A stretch of 64,000 nucleotides of DNA from Pollenia angustigena (Eukaryota; Arthropoda; Insecta; Diptera; Polleniidae), in contig OV884056.1 of NCBI GenBank assembly GCA_930367215.1, positions 195,837,310-195,901,309 on the forward strand. Reading direction: 5' to 3'. The translations under genes were made by a program, and so were the position numbers. The notes under the pieces are model-generated. The model was not told the DNA's origin. It saw nothing but the letters and a program-made list of their open reading frames with translations, and ran no database searches. Every line of letters begins with the position of its first letter. The stretch's first letter is position 1. Positions 12,119 to 22,565 of the stretch are shown here, piece after piece.

Positions 12119-12180
12119 ATGGCGACGATAATTATGATGGTGATGATGATGACGATGACGATGACGATAGCAATAGTGAT
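12119..12180. repeat. Imperfect GAT/GAC trinucleotide microsatellite
   Basis: Run of GATGGT, GATGAT and GACGAT triplets in the intron 55 nt downstream of the Ig8a exon donor (minus strand). Simple-sequence repeat, probably length-polymorphic. Confidence 0.85.
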
Positions 12181-12235
12181 GTCAAGAAGAATACACACAA
12201 AAATAAAATAACCAAAAAACTTTTTGCACACTTAC

Positions 12236-12355
12236 CTTGTCCTTTGAACCAGGTAATCGTGGGTATCGGATATCCTTCCGCTTCACAATTTATTGATATT
12301 GTATTGCCCAGCATTATGGCCGTATCCATGGGTTCAAGATACCAACGTGGTGCAA
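12236..12355 (-). CDS. Dscam4: Dscam-family receptor, exon for first half of Ig8
   Basis: 120-nt exon, acceptor CTTTAG ending at 12356, donor CAAG|GTAAGT after 12236, entering and leaving in phase 1. It encodes APRWYLEPMDTAIMLGNTIS (first 20 residues), then the first Ig8 cysteine in INCEAEGYPIPT and the core tryptophan in ITWFKGQG. The single base left by the Ig7b exon completes a valine codon at the junction (QVR|V|APRW). The second half of Ig8 is 8.4 kb downstream at 3702-3854. APRW..EP at the Ig7/Ig8 boundary is characteristic of Dscam proteins. Confidence 0.88.
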
Positions 12356-13009
12356 CTAAAGAACGTGAACAAATAAAAATAAAATATAATTTTTTTAGTT
12401 TCTTTCTTTTTGTATTAAAGAAATGTTTGCTTTTCTCAATGTTTTTGTTGTAAACCAATAGTTAGTACCGGGACGATTACAACTTGTACTTGAAATGTAT
12501 GTAAGAGAGTTTTTGCGGCGTGTGGCCTTTTTAAAGGGATACAAAGTAGAAAAGTATACAGCAAAATTAGCAAGATGAGTAAAAACATTGTTGTTGTTCT
12601 CTCTTCCTTTGCAAAAACAACAAAATTATTCTAAGGTAAAGTTAAAGGATGTTGGAAAAGTAAATAAATAGTTAAAAATAAAAACTTTAATGCCGGATAT
12701 CGATGGAGAAAAAGGTTCATTATAGTTAGTTGCGAAGTTACAAGGAAAAAGGGAATAAAAGTTCGAAAATGTTTAATGCTAATAAAGAAAATGATGCAGG
12801 AGTTGTTTTGAAAAGGAAGTTACTTTAACGAACGTATAAAAAAGAAACTTGATATGCTGTTATTTATTATAATTTTTGTTTAGAATTTTCTAACCTGCTT
12901 ACAAGTTCTTAAATTTTTGTTTAAAAACTTATTTTTGGTCAATGCAAATCTTGCTTGAAATCCTTAAGAGCTTAAAAAACAAAAAATTATTTTTGACTGG
13001 TATTCGTCT
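12356..13009. other. Unassigned start of 6.6 kb intron
   Basis: AT-rich, with no recognisable gene or repeat ends. Confidence 0.5.
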
Positions 13010-13242
13010 GTTGTGAACGATGTTCAAACACAAACATTAAATATCTATCTTAAGCGTTCAGTAGATTTGTGGACAACACAAACGCTAATAGTGTTTGTGT
13101 AGTAAATCAATAAAAAAATAACGTTCTCTGTTTGTGATCTTCGCACACAAAAATAATACTGTACTTATCCAACTTAACAAAAAGATGAGAATATTTAATT
13201 GCGTTTCTGTTTTCTTCTCTTGTAAACTAACAAGAAATCGAG

Positions 13243-14856
13243 TTAAGACTTTTTTTTTATAAATTTTAAGTGGTTAAATTTTAAGGGCCGATGTTGATTT
13301 TGAATAAAACACAAATTATTTAGAAAATTATTGTCATATCTTTTTAATATGATAATTTGGTATGGTTCAATAATGTATGGAACAAAATATCGATGGTCCA
13401 AATTTTCAATGACGCTGAGGCAAAATTGAGGTTCTATGACGTTAATGTGTCGACTTATCTCATCCTTTAGCTCTTGAATTGTTGCTGGCTTATCGACGTA
13501 CATCTTTTTTTTCAAATAACCCCAAAGAAAGAAGTCCAATGGTGTCAAATCACATGATCTTGGCGGCCAATTAACATCGCCACCACGTGAGATAGTGCGG
13601 CCATTGAATTTGTCGCGCAAAAGGGCCATTGTTTCATTAGCTGTGTGGCAAGTGGCACCACATATCGTCCACATCCATGTCTTCGAATTCGGGCCATAAA
13701 AAGTTCGTTATAATCTCACGATAGCAAATACCATCCACAGTAACTGCCTGACCGGCCTCAGTTTGGAAAAAATACGACCCGATGATGCCGCAAGCCGATA
13801 AACCGCACCAAACAGTCACTCTTTGTGGATGCATTGGTTTTTCGACAATCACTCTTGGATTATCATTTGCCCAAATGCGGCAATTGAAAATTGATCATCC
13901 ACTGTTGCCATTTCTTGCCACCATTTTGTCTATTGACGACGTTTGGAATGGTCAAGAGGCTTTAGTTCTTGAGTCAATTGAACCTTGTTAGCGTGTAAAT
14001 GCAAGTCTTTATGCATAATGTGCATCAACGACGAGCGTGAGAAATGCAGTTGTTGGGCACGACGACGAGTGGAGGTGGACGGCTCTTCAGCCATACTATC
14101 GCGAACAGCAGCAATATTTTCTGCAGTACGAGCATGCACTGGTATTTCACATCTCCTACAGACCCGGTTTGCTTAAATTTTTGCTCGATTTTTCCGATTG
14201 TACGCACATTTGGACGATTATATTGACAGAAAAAATCACGAAGTGCGCGATATGCATTTTGATTTGAACCAGTGTTCGAAAATAAACACTAAATATCGTT
14301 TCTTAATGTTCGGTTTGGTAGATTTGTGGAAAACACAAGCTCTAATAGTGTTTGTGTAGAAAATCATTAAAAAAAATAACGTTTCCCTGTTAGTCATCTT
14401 TCGAACACAAAAATATTACTGTTTTTATCAAACTCAACAAAAGATGTGAACATTTAATTCCGTTCGGTTTTTTTGGATAATGTTAATGTTAATGTTCGTC
14501 CCTTTTGGCTGTTAAAAAAAAGCCAAACATTTTTTACAAAAACAAAATACACACACGAAAAAAACATTATAGAACATTAAAATATAATGTTTGTCTACAG
14601 TATCACTACAATTGTTCTGTTTTTTAACGAAGAACCGAACATTATATAATGTTCGGTTTTTTTTTTGAAAATAGTTACGAACGGTATTAAGGGTTGTGTA
14701 TGTCTACACAATCATAAAAAAAATAGATTTCGTTCCTGGGTGTGTGAGCGGAACGTTAAATAATGTACTGTTTATTTTCGAACACTGATTTGAACGCCCA
14801 TTTTCATAATAAGCCAGAATAACTTTAACGCGTTGCTCGATTGTGTATCTTTCCAT
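13243..14856 (-). pseudogene. mariner-like transposase (DD41D-type spacing), broken and interrupted
   Basis: Cut-and-paste transposase relic. The start codon at 14856 opens MERYTIEQRV; the frame is then interrupted by a hAT MITE (14270-14787), and beyond it reads RTIGKIEQKFKQTGSVGDV (helix-turn-helix region). The catalytic core follows in other frames: VEKPMHPQRVTVWCGLSA near 13800, CHTANETMALLRDKF near 13650, and WPPRSCDLTPLDFFLWGYLK near 13540. The second-aspartate region is damaged by a frameshift near 13640-13670. If the expected QDGAT motif is restored by analogy, spacing to the last aspartate is 41 residues, as in the DD41D group of Tc1/mariner. Several frameshifts, so inactive. Minus strand, like the host gene. 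Confidence 0.85.
14270..14787. mobile_element. hAT-type MITE, CAGTGTTCGAAAATAAAC family, copy 3 (youngest)
   Basis: 518-bp element with an exact 18-bp terminal inverted repeat, CAGTGTTCGAAAATAAAC, and a perfect 8-bp target duplication ATTTGAAC (14262-14269 and 14788-14795). It is inserted within the N-terminal coding part of the mariner transposase. The CAGTG ends and 8-bp duplication place it in hAT. No coding capacity. Confidence 0.88.
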
Positions 14857-14947
14857 AGTTCAAATTGAATAAGTGTGAAATTGAGAAATGTCATATGAAA
14901 TGCGATATAAAAAAAATACAAAAAGCCAGCAAAGGAAGTTCACACAA

Positions 14948-15467
14948 CCCAATAAGCATTTTGGCTGGAATTGAAGTGGAATTACATTTGAAATCTAGTC
15001 ACAATTTACAATTTCCAGTGTTGAATTACAGTTGAAACACAGTTGAATTCAATAGCGAATCCAGCAAAATTAACCATTGAATTGCAGTCGAACAAAACAG
15101 TACCTTTACAGTGTAATTCCAGCCTTGAATAACAGTGTGATTCAAGTTGAACCGAACCTATTTTAACACTTGCATTCAAGCATGGAATTGCAGTGGAATT
15201 CAAGTCGAACTAACCTGTTTTTACCGTTGAATTCAAGCATGGAATTTCAGTGCTATTCAGGCAATGTTACAACAGTATTTAAATAGTGTTATAACATTAT
15301 TTCAACAATAATTTTAAAACCATTTTCTGCCACATTTTTTACCCGATTTCCTCTTGTAATAATAAAACAAACAGACTGGAAAGAGGATGGATTTCAAATG
15401 TAATTCAAGCTTGGATTCACACTGGAATTCCAACATTGGAATTCACAAAAAATTTGTGCTTATTGGG
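14948..15467. mobile_element. MITE built of GAATTCAA/CAGT short repeats, CCCAATAAGCA ends
   Basis: 520-bp element bounded by CCCAATAAGCA and its exact reverse complement TGCTTATTGGG. The interior is a dense array of degenerate motifs such as TTGAATTACAG, TGGAATTGCAG and TTGAATTCAA, in both senses. Non-coding; the 65-codon minus frame at 15006-15203 is built from these repeats and is not a gene. Confidence 0.7.
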
Positions 15468-15971
15468 AAAACAAAACATGTACACAATACACACACAAGC
15501 TATGCCTGCTGTGGTCGTTGCTTATATTTTTGTTTGCTTATTTCTTTATCAATGTAAAAAAGAAACACTATAGAACATTAAAATATAATGTTTGTCTACA
15601 TAACCACTACGATTATTCTGTTTTATAACGAAGAACAGAGCACCATATAGTGTTCGTTACTTTCTTGAAAATAGTAACGAAGTATTAAGGGTTATGTTCT
15701 AATACACAAACACTAAAAAATGGATATCGTACGCTTAATAATGTTCTGTTTATTTCCGAAGACTCGTTGTGAAAAACAAGAAGTAAAAAGGACACCCGTT
15801 TCCCTAACTGTCCAGAATTTCAAAAAATTATTTGTTGAAAATATGCTCCTGTCTATGATCTGTCTTTAGGGGTAGACATAAAAATGTCCTTTCAAAAGTG
15901 ATTAAAGAAAACTGAATTGACATTTGTGTGTGATCAGCAGACTTGAGTCTACATATTAATTGTATTTAAAT

Positions 15972-16270
15972 TAAGATTTCGAACGTGAACGTTCGCATAG
16001 AAAATTTATATGAAACCCCTTATGGGACGATAACGGATGGCAACTGAACTGAATTGAGTTGCCAGCAGCGAAATCAGGCAATGTCGCTCATGTTAAAATA
16101 TATAAAACTGTTTTTATTTTATATTTTTACTTGAGCGACATTGCCTGATTTCGCTGCTGTCAACTCAACTCCAGTTGTGATGCAATTCTTAAAAGACACA
16201 GACGTTTTCAATATATTTTCCAAATAAAATTCTATGCGAACGTTTACGTTTGAAATTTTTAAACAGGCAG
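15972..16270. mobile_element. Hairpin MITE, AACGTTCGCATAGAA ends
   Basis: Element with inverted outer arms (GAACGTGAACGTTCGCATAG and CTATGCGAACGTTTACGTTT) and, inside, a second strong palindrome whose arms are about 16052-16105 and 16130-16180 (CAGCAGCGAAATCAGGCAAT and its complement). The AAACAGGCAG terminus recurs in the hairpin at 24343-24481, and a degraded end of the same family is at about 52790-52845. Confidence 0.7.
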
Positions 16271-17271
16271 TTTGAATTTTGCAGGTCGATCATTTCTACT
16301 AGAGCTGTGCTCGTAAATAAGTTTTGACTTTCGGTTACTTGCACTCAAAAGAGAACAAAATTAAATCGCGCACGCTTACGCACTAGGTACTTTTAAATTC
16401 TCATGATGAAGTTTTCCAATAAAAATGTTTCTTATTTGGCGTAGTACTTATGGTCTTTTTAAAAAGTAAGCGCACATTTATTCACTATACATTAGAAAAT
16501 TCAGAGATGCAGTAACGTCAGCCAAACAATTCTAAACAAATTTTATAAAAAATTAGCATTTAAAGTACCCCGATATTTCCTTAATGCTAAGCAGGTTTGT
16601 AAGAGAGAGTATTTAAGAAGAAATGTAGGATCAAAAAAATCAGTGTAAAGCTGACCGTTACACTCACCAGTTTATACATGCGTTGACATGTAATTTATTG
16701 CTTTAAAGTGGGAACTCGCCATGTCAAATCCATGCCTTCCGTAAGCGAGATAATAAGCGAAACTTTTACATTTCTTCCTTAAAAACATGCAACGTTAGAA
16801 ACTTCATTTTTGATTGGGTGGCTCACTAACAAATCATATCCAAAGCAGCATAAAAACTCTCACTCACGAAATATTTGCCTTAAAAAAGCAACCTTGAATT
16901 AAGAAGATTTTATAAAGATATTTAAATTTCTATATATTTTATATCGAATGGAGCTTAGAACAGCAAAAGCAACGACACAAGATGGATTAAAATGGAGAAG
17001 TCTTTGCAAAAACTTCTGCACTGCAGGGTAGAAAGAGGTCCGGAATAAGTGATATATAAGTGAAATTTATTTCGTAGTTTCTTTAGAAAGTCCTCATGAG
17101 TGCATCAGAAATCGTGCGAGATTTTATAATTTTAATTACGAGCGCAAATTTTATATTGCAATTACGTACTACTGTCACGCGTCATTAATATTTCAAGTTA
17201 TCACAATTACAGGTGATTCACTTTAGAATTATTCATACAGCGAAAAATTCACTTCCCGCGAATACTTCTAC
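16271..17271. other. Unassigned intron sequence
   Basis: No gene, transposase or terminal repeat recognised. Confidence 0.5.
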
Positions 17272-17915
17272 ACAGAAAGAAAAACACTCTGGATAAATTA
17301 AGTTTTTTATACTTACTTTAAGCACGAGTCCTACTCAAAAGTTTAAGTACGAATAACACTTAAACGTACTTAAACAATCCTAAATGGAATTACATTCGGA
17401 AATCAATCCCGGAACTGCTTAAAATAAGTACAAAATTCTTAAATCCAGTAAAAAAAAAGATTAAACTTTTCGTTGGTAGTGCCACTCTGAGAGTAAAATA
17501 TCAAAGTGAGCGTTTAAATCTCATTTAACTTATTAAAGTTTGTTGAAGACACTACAACACCACACAAGTAGTTAAAAACCGAATTGCTTGATGGGTGTAG
17601 AAACAGCAAAAACAACAGAACGAAAAAAGACGAAAACACATTACTTTCACGTTTAAAAAGTTGAATTGCGAACTCTTGCTTCTCATTTCGTTTATATTTT
17701 CAGTTATTTAAGTAAAAACCAACCGGGAATGATGCCGAATTCGGGACTGAATCCACTTTATAAAACTTGAATTTTGAAATTGATTCAATCTAAGTTTTAC
17801 TTTAATCAACCTCATGCTCGGACTATTTCAAGTACGGATTCGGGATTGAATAGGGATAAGTTAAGTACTTCGTGAATGAAAATCCGTACTTAAATCAATC
17901 TTTCTGTATTTGATT
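17272..17915. mobile_element. AT-rich palindromic MITE with AAGTACGAAT repeats
   Basis: Starts ACACAGAAAGAAAAACAC and ends near ATCAATCTTTCTGTAT (inverse). Motifs AAGTACG and CGTACTTAA recur in both orientations, and loose dyad symmetry runs through the block. Ends are approximate and no target duplication was established. Confidence 0.5.
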
Positions 17916-18139
17916 CAAGAAAATTCGTACTTACCGCACTATTAATACCGCTTTGGATTGATTTGAGTACCGATGGATTGATTTTTCTATTGACTGTAGT
18001 TTTTAATCATAAAAACTTAAATAAAAATATGATAGGTTCCTTTTTTTATACCAAATTTGGTTTTCTAATTATTTCATCAAAAACTCTCATACATACTTTC
18101 TTAATAATTTTTAACCAGCATTTTAAAAACCATTTAATT

Positions 18140-18867
18140 TTTTTTAATCCAAATTTTGATATTTTAATCAGACTAAAGTTCATTAAATTTAAATTAAATT
18201 TTAATTAAATTATTTTTATAAAGAAAGGAATTTAACAACATGAAATTAATTAATATTTATTGATAATTTTGCATTCTTGATTGAGCCGGGAACCGAACCT
18301 AGGTCTTCACGGACAGGTTGCCCTTACATGTTTCGATTGTAACAACTCAATCTCTTCAAGCACCCGCTTAACACTCACCGCCATTGGCGATGGCTGGCAG
18401 TCAATAGTCAAACATCTCTAAACCAAATGGTATTTAAACTTTGGTATGATTCTTTGAATGATTATCTACTTTAATTTATTTACATGTTTTTTCTAACTTC
18501 TGTTTTTTCGTACTTTTTGTCAAGAATTCTTCTTGAAATCCAAAGTACATTTTTCTGTTTTTCATGTATTTGTCTTTATCTTTCTTGTTGACCTTTTTCA
18601 GCACAAATTGAAGCACAAATGAAAACATAGAGATTGTGCCTTAGCTTAGGAAAACTATTCTGATGAGATTGTGTGGTTACAATTAAAAAATATAAGGGAA
18701 ACCTCTCCGGGTTCGGTTCTCAGCTTAGACAAGAATGAAAAATAATCAATAAATTTTGTTTTAATTTCATGTTGTAAATTCCTTTCTTCATAAAAATAAT
18801 TTAATGAAAATTATATTAAATGAACTTCTGCCTGATTAAAATATCAAAATTTGGATTAAAAACCATA
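18140..18867. mobile_element. Foldback element with about 170-bp inverted repeats, next to a splice donor
   Basis: Two long inverted arms, about 18140-18310 and 18700-18867. Both contain AATCCAAATTTTGATATTTT, GAAAGGAATTT.ACAACATGA and CATTCTTG, and end internally with a tRNA box-B-like GGTTCGGTTC. The right end lies about 50 nt from the 5' splice site of the Ig7b exon (donor at 18917-18916), so the insertion landed just inside the intron. No coding capacity; the small frames in the two arms are mirror translations of each other. Confidence 0.75.
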
Positions 18868-18917
18868 AACAGTTCAACAAAATAACCACAATACCGATTA
18901 CTATTTACTTGTCTTAC

Positions 18918-19053
18918 CTCGAACTTGTAATTCGGCTGTATAATTAACTTTAGCAGCTGCATTACTTGCATAACATGTATATTTTCCACTGTGCTTAGCA
19001 CTGATATCCTTGAACACCAGTAACGAATAGAATTCTTCCTTCTTTTCAGTAAT
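18918..19053 (-). CDS. Dscam4: Dscam-family receptor, exon for second half of Ig7
   Basis: 136-nt exon entering in phase 0 (acceptor ATTAAAG ending at 19054, rather weak) and leaving in phase 1 (CGAG|GTAAGA). It encodes ITEKKEEFYSLLVFKDISAK, then the second Ig7 cysteine in HSGKYTCYASNAAAK and the last strand VNYTAELQVR, with a sequon at NYT. Joins the Ig7a exon 434 bp upstream. Both Ig7 exons are single copy here: no duplicated cassette is seen in the flanking introns, unlike Dscam1 and Dscam2, whose Ig7 is encoded by mutually exclusive exons. Confidence 0.9.
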
Positions 19054-19487
19054 CTTTAATATAAAACAAAATGAAAAATTATAAAAAAAAGTAAAAAAAA
19101 TACACAAAATTTAGAATCCTATAAAAAAAATCCAATAAAAGAAACCACAAAATTGCTTTTTAATGTCTGCTGCTATCCTTTCAGTTCTTTTGAGAGAGAA
19201 ATATTTTATTTGGTTTCCTTTTTTTTTTTTGAAATTTTCTTCCAAAAACGAATGGATTGAAATGTGTCTGCTAAAGCTTTACACTTTTCGGTTTTCAGCT
19301 AACTTGAATCTCTCTCCACTTACTAATAATATACATCTTTTACAAACTTACATGTGTATTGTTGTAACCCCAGGGATATTGGATTGAATTGTGTGTGTTA
19401 TTGAAAATAATGTGTTTGATTTCTTTATATTGTATGATTTTCTCCCCTTAAAATACCATTTTCACTATTGATTTGCTTGAAATTTAC
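19054..19487 (-). other. Intron (434 bp) inside Ig7
   Basis: Donor CAG|GTAAAT at 19487, acceptor TTAAAG at 19054. AT-rich, and no repeat was recognised. Confidence 0.85.
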
Positions 19488-19633
19488 CTGTAGACTTGAC
19501 GGTAAAGACATATCATCTTTCTTCCAGCTAAAATATATTGGCATATCACCTGAAGATACTGCACATGTAATTTGTGCCCTTCCACCTTCTTGGAGATTTT
19601 TTGGAAATTTAAATTGTTCTATAACTGGAGGAC
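19488..19633 (-). CDS. Dscam4: Dscam-family receptor, exon for first half of Ig7
   Basis: 146-nt exon without an internal methionine start, found by its splice signals and homology. The acceptor is TTTTTAG ending at 19634, the donor CAG|GTAAAT follows 19488; phase 1 in, phase 0 out. It encodes PPVIEQFKFPKNLQEGGRAQ, then the first Ig7 cysteine in ITCAVSSGDMP and the tryptophan in IYFSWKKDDMSLPSSLQ. The previous exon supplies one base to form a serine codon (NVN|S|PPV). The PPVI.PF.F..L.EG..A..TC..S.GD.P pattern is a Dscam Ig7 signature in insects. Confidence 0.9.
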
Positions 19634-19794
19634 CTAAAAAGTAATAAATTGAAATTTGATATTTTAGTTAGTACGAAAAGCAAATTTTGAGAACATATTA
19701 AAATAATTAAAAAAAGTTTAACCCGGTGCGCTTCACTACCTCCCATTAAAAAATAATAATAAAATTTTTTTTTCACAGATCTCATTTATTGATA
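19634..19794 (-). other. Start of 10.4 kb intron
   Basis: 3' portion of the intron that separates the Ig6b exon (30041) from the Ig7a exon (19633). It includes the branch/polypyrimidine region; AT-rich, no repeat end. Confidence 0.6.
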
Positions 19795-19888
19795 TACAGA
19801 AAAAATTCTTGCCAATTTTTTTAATTAAATCATTAAAAAATAAAATCAGTTTTATTTAAAAATTTAATCAAGTGATTTAAACGTTTAC

Positions 19889-20252
19889 TTATATCAACAA
19901 CATAACTGCAGAAAATGGCCAACGCTTTGTCTGTCGTTGTGTAGGATATTCACTGAACAATTGGTCCATTTTATCAACGCCACCCTTCATCATTTTATAA
20001 AATTCTATGTTTTCAGGCTTCCCACCCTCAGCTATCTCGCCATAATAGTGCATTGATGAAAGCAGCGTCACTGATTTATTTTTTCGTAGCATATAAGAGC
20101 ACATCGTCACATTTTTTCTAAAGCCGAATCATGATGAATAAATTGGCCTGTCCTTGTGCGCCTTCATTTCCTTCGTTTTGTTTTTGGCCAAATTCCCAAA
20201 CGATTGTTAGGTTCCAGGTGAGGAACCTAGCAACTGGCAACGTCGTAAAAAA
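19889..20252 (-). pseudogene. piggyBac transposase, C-terminal fragment
   Basis: 73-codon minus frame whose core NKSVTLLSSMHYYGE, IEFYKMMKGGVDKMDQLF and RQTKRWPFSAV matches the conserved C-terminal region of piggyBac transposases (the KGGVDxMDQ block and RRWP). It stops soon after, so the usual C-terminal remainder and cysteine-rich zinc finger are absent. It continues upstream out of frame to the junction with the palindromic-repeat element at 20253. The N-terminal part of the same element is at 25633-26100; the middle, including the first catalytic aspartates, is missing. Confidence 0.85.
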
Positions 20253-20469
20253 AGGTGGCATGTCATAACGTCCAGTGTCATAACGTCCATCAAAGAAATG
20301 TCATAGCGTCCGCGGACGTTATGACACTTTACAAAGTGTCATAATGTCCACAACTTAACTTATAATGAAAAATATTAAAATGTGTAAAATTTTTTTTTAA
20401 ATATCAAAATAAGTAAGTACAATGCCAAAAATTCTTACAAGCAAGATTTTAAACAAATTTGGGATCATA

Positions 20470-20848
20470 GCCGGCCTTCGGCCGGGCGCAAGGATTATTT
20501 TCTCTATGGTATAACAAATACCGGCTTCGCTAACCAAAGCTTCTCTGCATAGCCGGCCATCGGCCGGGCGCAAGGATTTTCTCCTCTATGGTATAACAAA
20601 CACCGGCTTCGCTAAGTAAAGCTTCTAAAATCTGCCTTGTTTCCGAACGAAAGCTGACTATGCAGAGAAGCTTTAGTTAGCGAAGCCGGTGTTTGTTATA
20701 CCAAAGAGGAGAAAATCCTTGCGCCCGGCCGAAAACCGTCTGTACAGAGAAGCTTTAGTTAGCGAAGCCAGTGCTTGTTATACCATAGAGGAGAAAATCC
20801 TTGCGCCCGGCCAAAGCTTTAGTTAGCGAAGCCGGTAGTTGTTATACC
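20470..20848. repeat. Array of GC-rich 82-bp units in head-to-head orientation
   Basis: Two units in one sense (unit starts at 20470 and 20552, spacing 82) are followed by three units in the opposite sense (AGAGAAGCTTTAGTTAGCG at 20664 and 20746, spacing 82, and a shortened third near 20815). Each carries GCCGGCC.TCGGCCGGGCGC, ATTTTCTCCTCTATGGTATA and CACCGGCTTCGCTAA. The array resumes at 25109-25222 on the far side of an inserted hAT. Composition is strikingly GC-rich for this locus. Non-coding. Confidence 0.8.
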
Positions 20849-21723
20849 CAGGGTTTAAAGTGCTATCGCCATATTAGCAAAAGCAGCCAAATTTTGCCTT
20901 TTTCCTATTTAAAAAAAAATCAAAAATAAAATGCCGACAAGTTCCACTGCTAAAAAAGCCCACACTTTTCAAAAGCAACAGCAAAATAAACACACTGTTT
21001 TTGAAGAGTAACCTTTTAACGGACACTGCTTTTTCCAACTATTGCTTTTTTAACAATAGCAAAAATTTCTTATTTGATGGAACTCAAAAAGCAACGGCAA
21101 TAACTTTTCTGTTGTAGGAGAAAATATGTAGGAAAGAGAATGAAACAAAAAGATTCTGTCAAACAGCCGCCAAATCAAAAACCACTGCATGCTAATAGCC
21201 GCAAAATAGGAGATAAAAGCAGCGCAAAGGTAGCTGAAAGGCACATGATCGACGAAGACAAGTGATATTTTTCATGCAAAACAAATACAACAAGAATTTG
21301 TTTTTGTTTCTATACAATAAATAATCCAACAGACACTTTGGCTGGTTGCCTTTATTAAAAATATTAAAAAAAAACCAAAATACACACACACACATTTCGC
21401 GCTATAGTCATGCAAACTGTCGAGCAACAACAAGATTACTACAACATTACTGAAGAAAGGCAAAAATTTATTTTTCCTCACCACTAGGGATGAAACGATA
21501 CGAGTAAATACAAGTACATATTCGATACTTTTATATAAGTACCAAGTATTTTTGTAATCGATACTTATCAACCGAGTACCAAGTAGTATCGGTAAAAAAA
21601 TACTCGGTATCGGTTAAAAGTAATCGTTTAACTTTGGTATTGAAATTAATCTTAAATTTTTCATTATTTTCCAAAGCTGGAGCAGCAGTAACGGTATCAA
21701 GAAACCGCTTGACCAGTAAACAC

Positions 21724-22068
21724 TAGGGATGCCAATCCCGAATACCGAAAACCCGGGATTAAAATTAAGTCCCGAATCCCGGGGTTTGATATTAAAATCC
21801 CGAGATTTGAGGCTTAGTAAAAATTCAATATTAAATCATACTGGCCATGAATCTAATTTTTAACTGGTTACAAAAAAAGTCACAAGTTAATAAATGTTAT
21901 ATGCAATGCATTATGTACCACGATAACAAAATCAGATGGTGGGTCTTTTTTCTAAGTGGATGATAATAGAACTGCGCACACAAAATGCAAGTTATGGAAA
22001 AAGGTGTTAACAACTTTAGGAGGTTCTACCAAAAGACTTTTGACACATATAAGTTTATTTTATTAGAT
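21724..22068. mobile_element. Left end of another TAGGGATG element
   Basis: TAGGGATGCCAATCCCGAAT opens a second hAT-like terminus inside the element above, followed by CCCGGGATT-type repeats. A partial counterpart, AATCCTTAATCCCGGG, is seen at about 23388-23403, but no matching right terminus or target duplication was found, so the extent is uncertain. Confidence 0.5.
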
Positions 22069-22256
22069 TAAAGGCTCAGTTAGCCGGGAGTAACAGTAAC
22101 GTTGAAAATCAGCTGATTCATTTTGTTGTATGTAAAGCAATTAGAACGATTACAGTTAGCAGTAAGATGTTACGTCTCAATCTGTAAGAAATATATTGGT
22201 TTTACTTTTTTACGGTAAGGTTACTGTTACTATTACTCCCGGCTAACTGAACCTTA
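22069..22256. mobile_element. MITE with CAGTTAGCCGGGAGTAA ends
   Basis: 188-bp element. Left AAGGCTCAGTTAGCCGGGAG and right CTCCCGGCTAACTGAACCTT are inverse of each other with one or two mismatches, and the similarity continues inward (TAACAGTAAC and GTTACTGTTA). Non-coding. Confidence 0.75.
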
Positions 22257-22565
22257 ATACTTGCATACATATAATTAAGATAAAATAAATTAAATATTGT
22301 CGTATAGCATATATGTAGTTATTTATTTACGATACCACCCAGAAGTGTTGAATGCGAATATTGGTTTCGCCGGCAGCATATGTATATTCTGGGGTTTGAG
22401 TAATTCTAAGTCGATTTAGCCATGTCCGTCTGTCCGTCTGTTGAAAACACGCTCACTTTCGAACAACTCAAAAGAAATGAACAAACTTAGTGCCAAATTG
22501 CTTGTAGTTATCCTAAGCAGTTTGGGATTGAAATCCAGCAAAATCGGTTCAGTAGGACGAGAGCT

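Larger units (their letters stand above)
13018..15765. mobile_element. hAT-type MITE, AGTGTTCG family, copy 2, split by later insertions
   Basis: Diverged copy of the family at 8923. The left end CGATGTTCAAACACAAAC and right end GTTTATTTCCGAAGACTC are degraded, but a perfect 8-bp duplication GTTGTGAA flanks them (13010-13017 and 15766-15773). Only the outer parts (13018 to about 13205 and about 15475-15765) are this element. The middle is a mariner (about 13206-14940), itself hit by a younger copy of this same hAT family, and a separate repeat-rich MITE (14948-15467). Confidence 0.75.

Noticed and set aside
13782..14267. Several plus-strand frames of 60-76 codons
   Set aside because: Antisense shadows of the mariner transposase relic on the minus strand.
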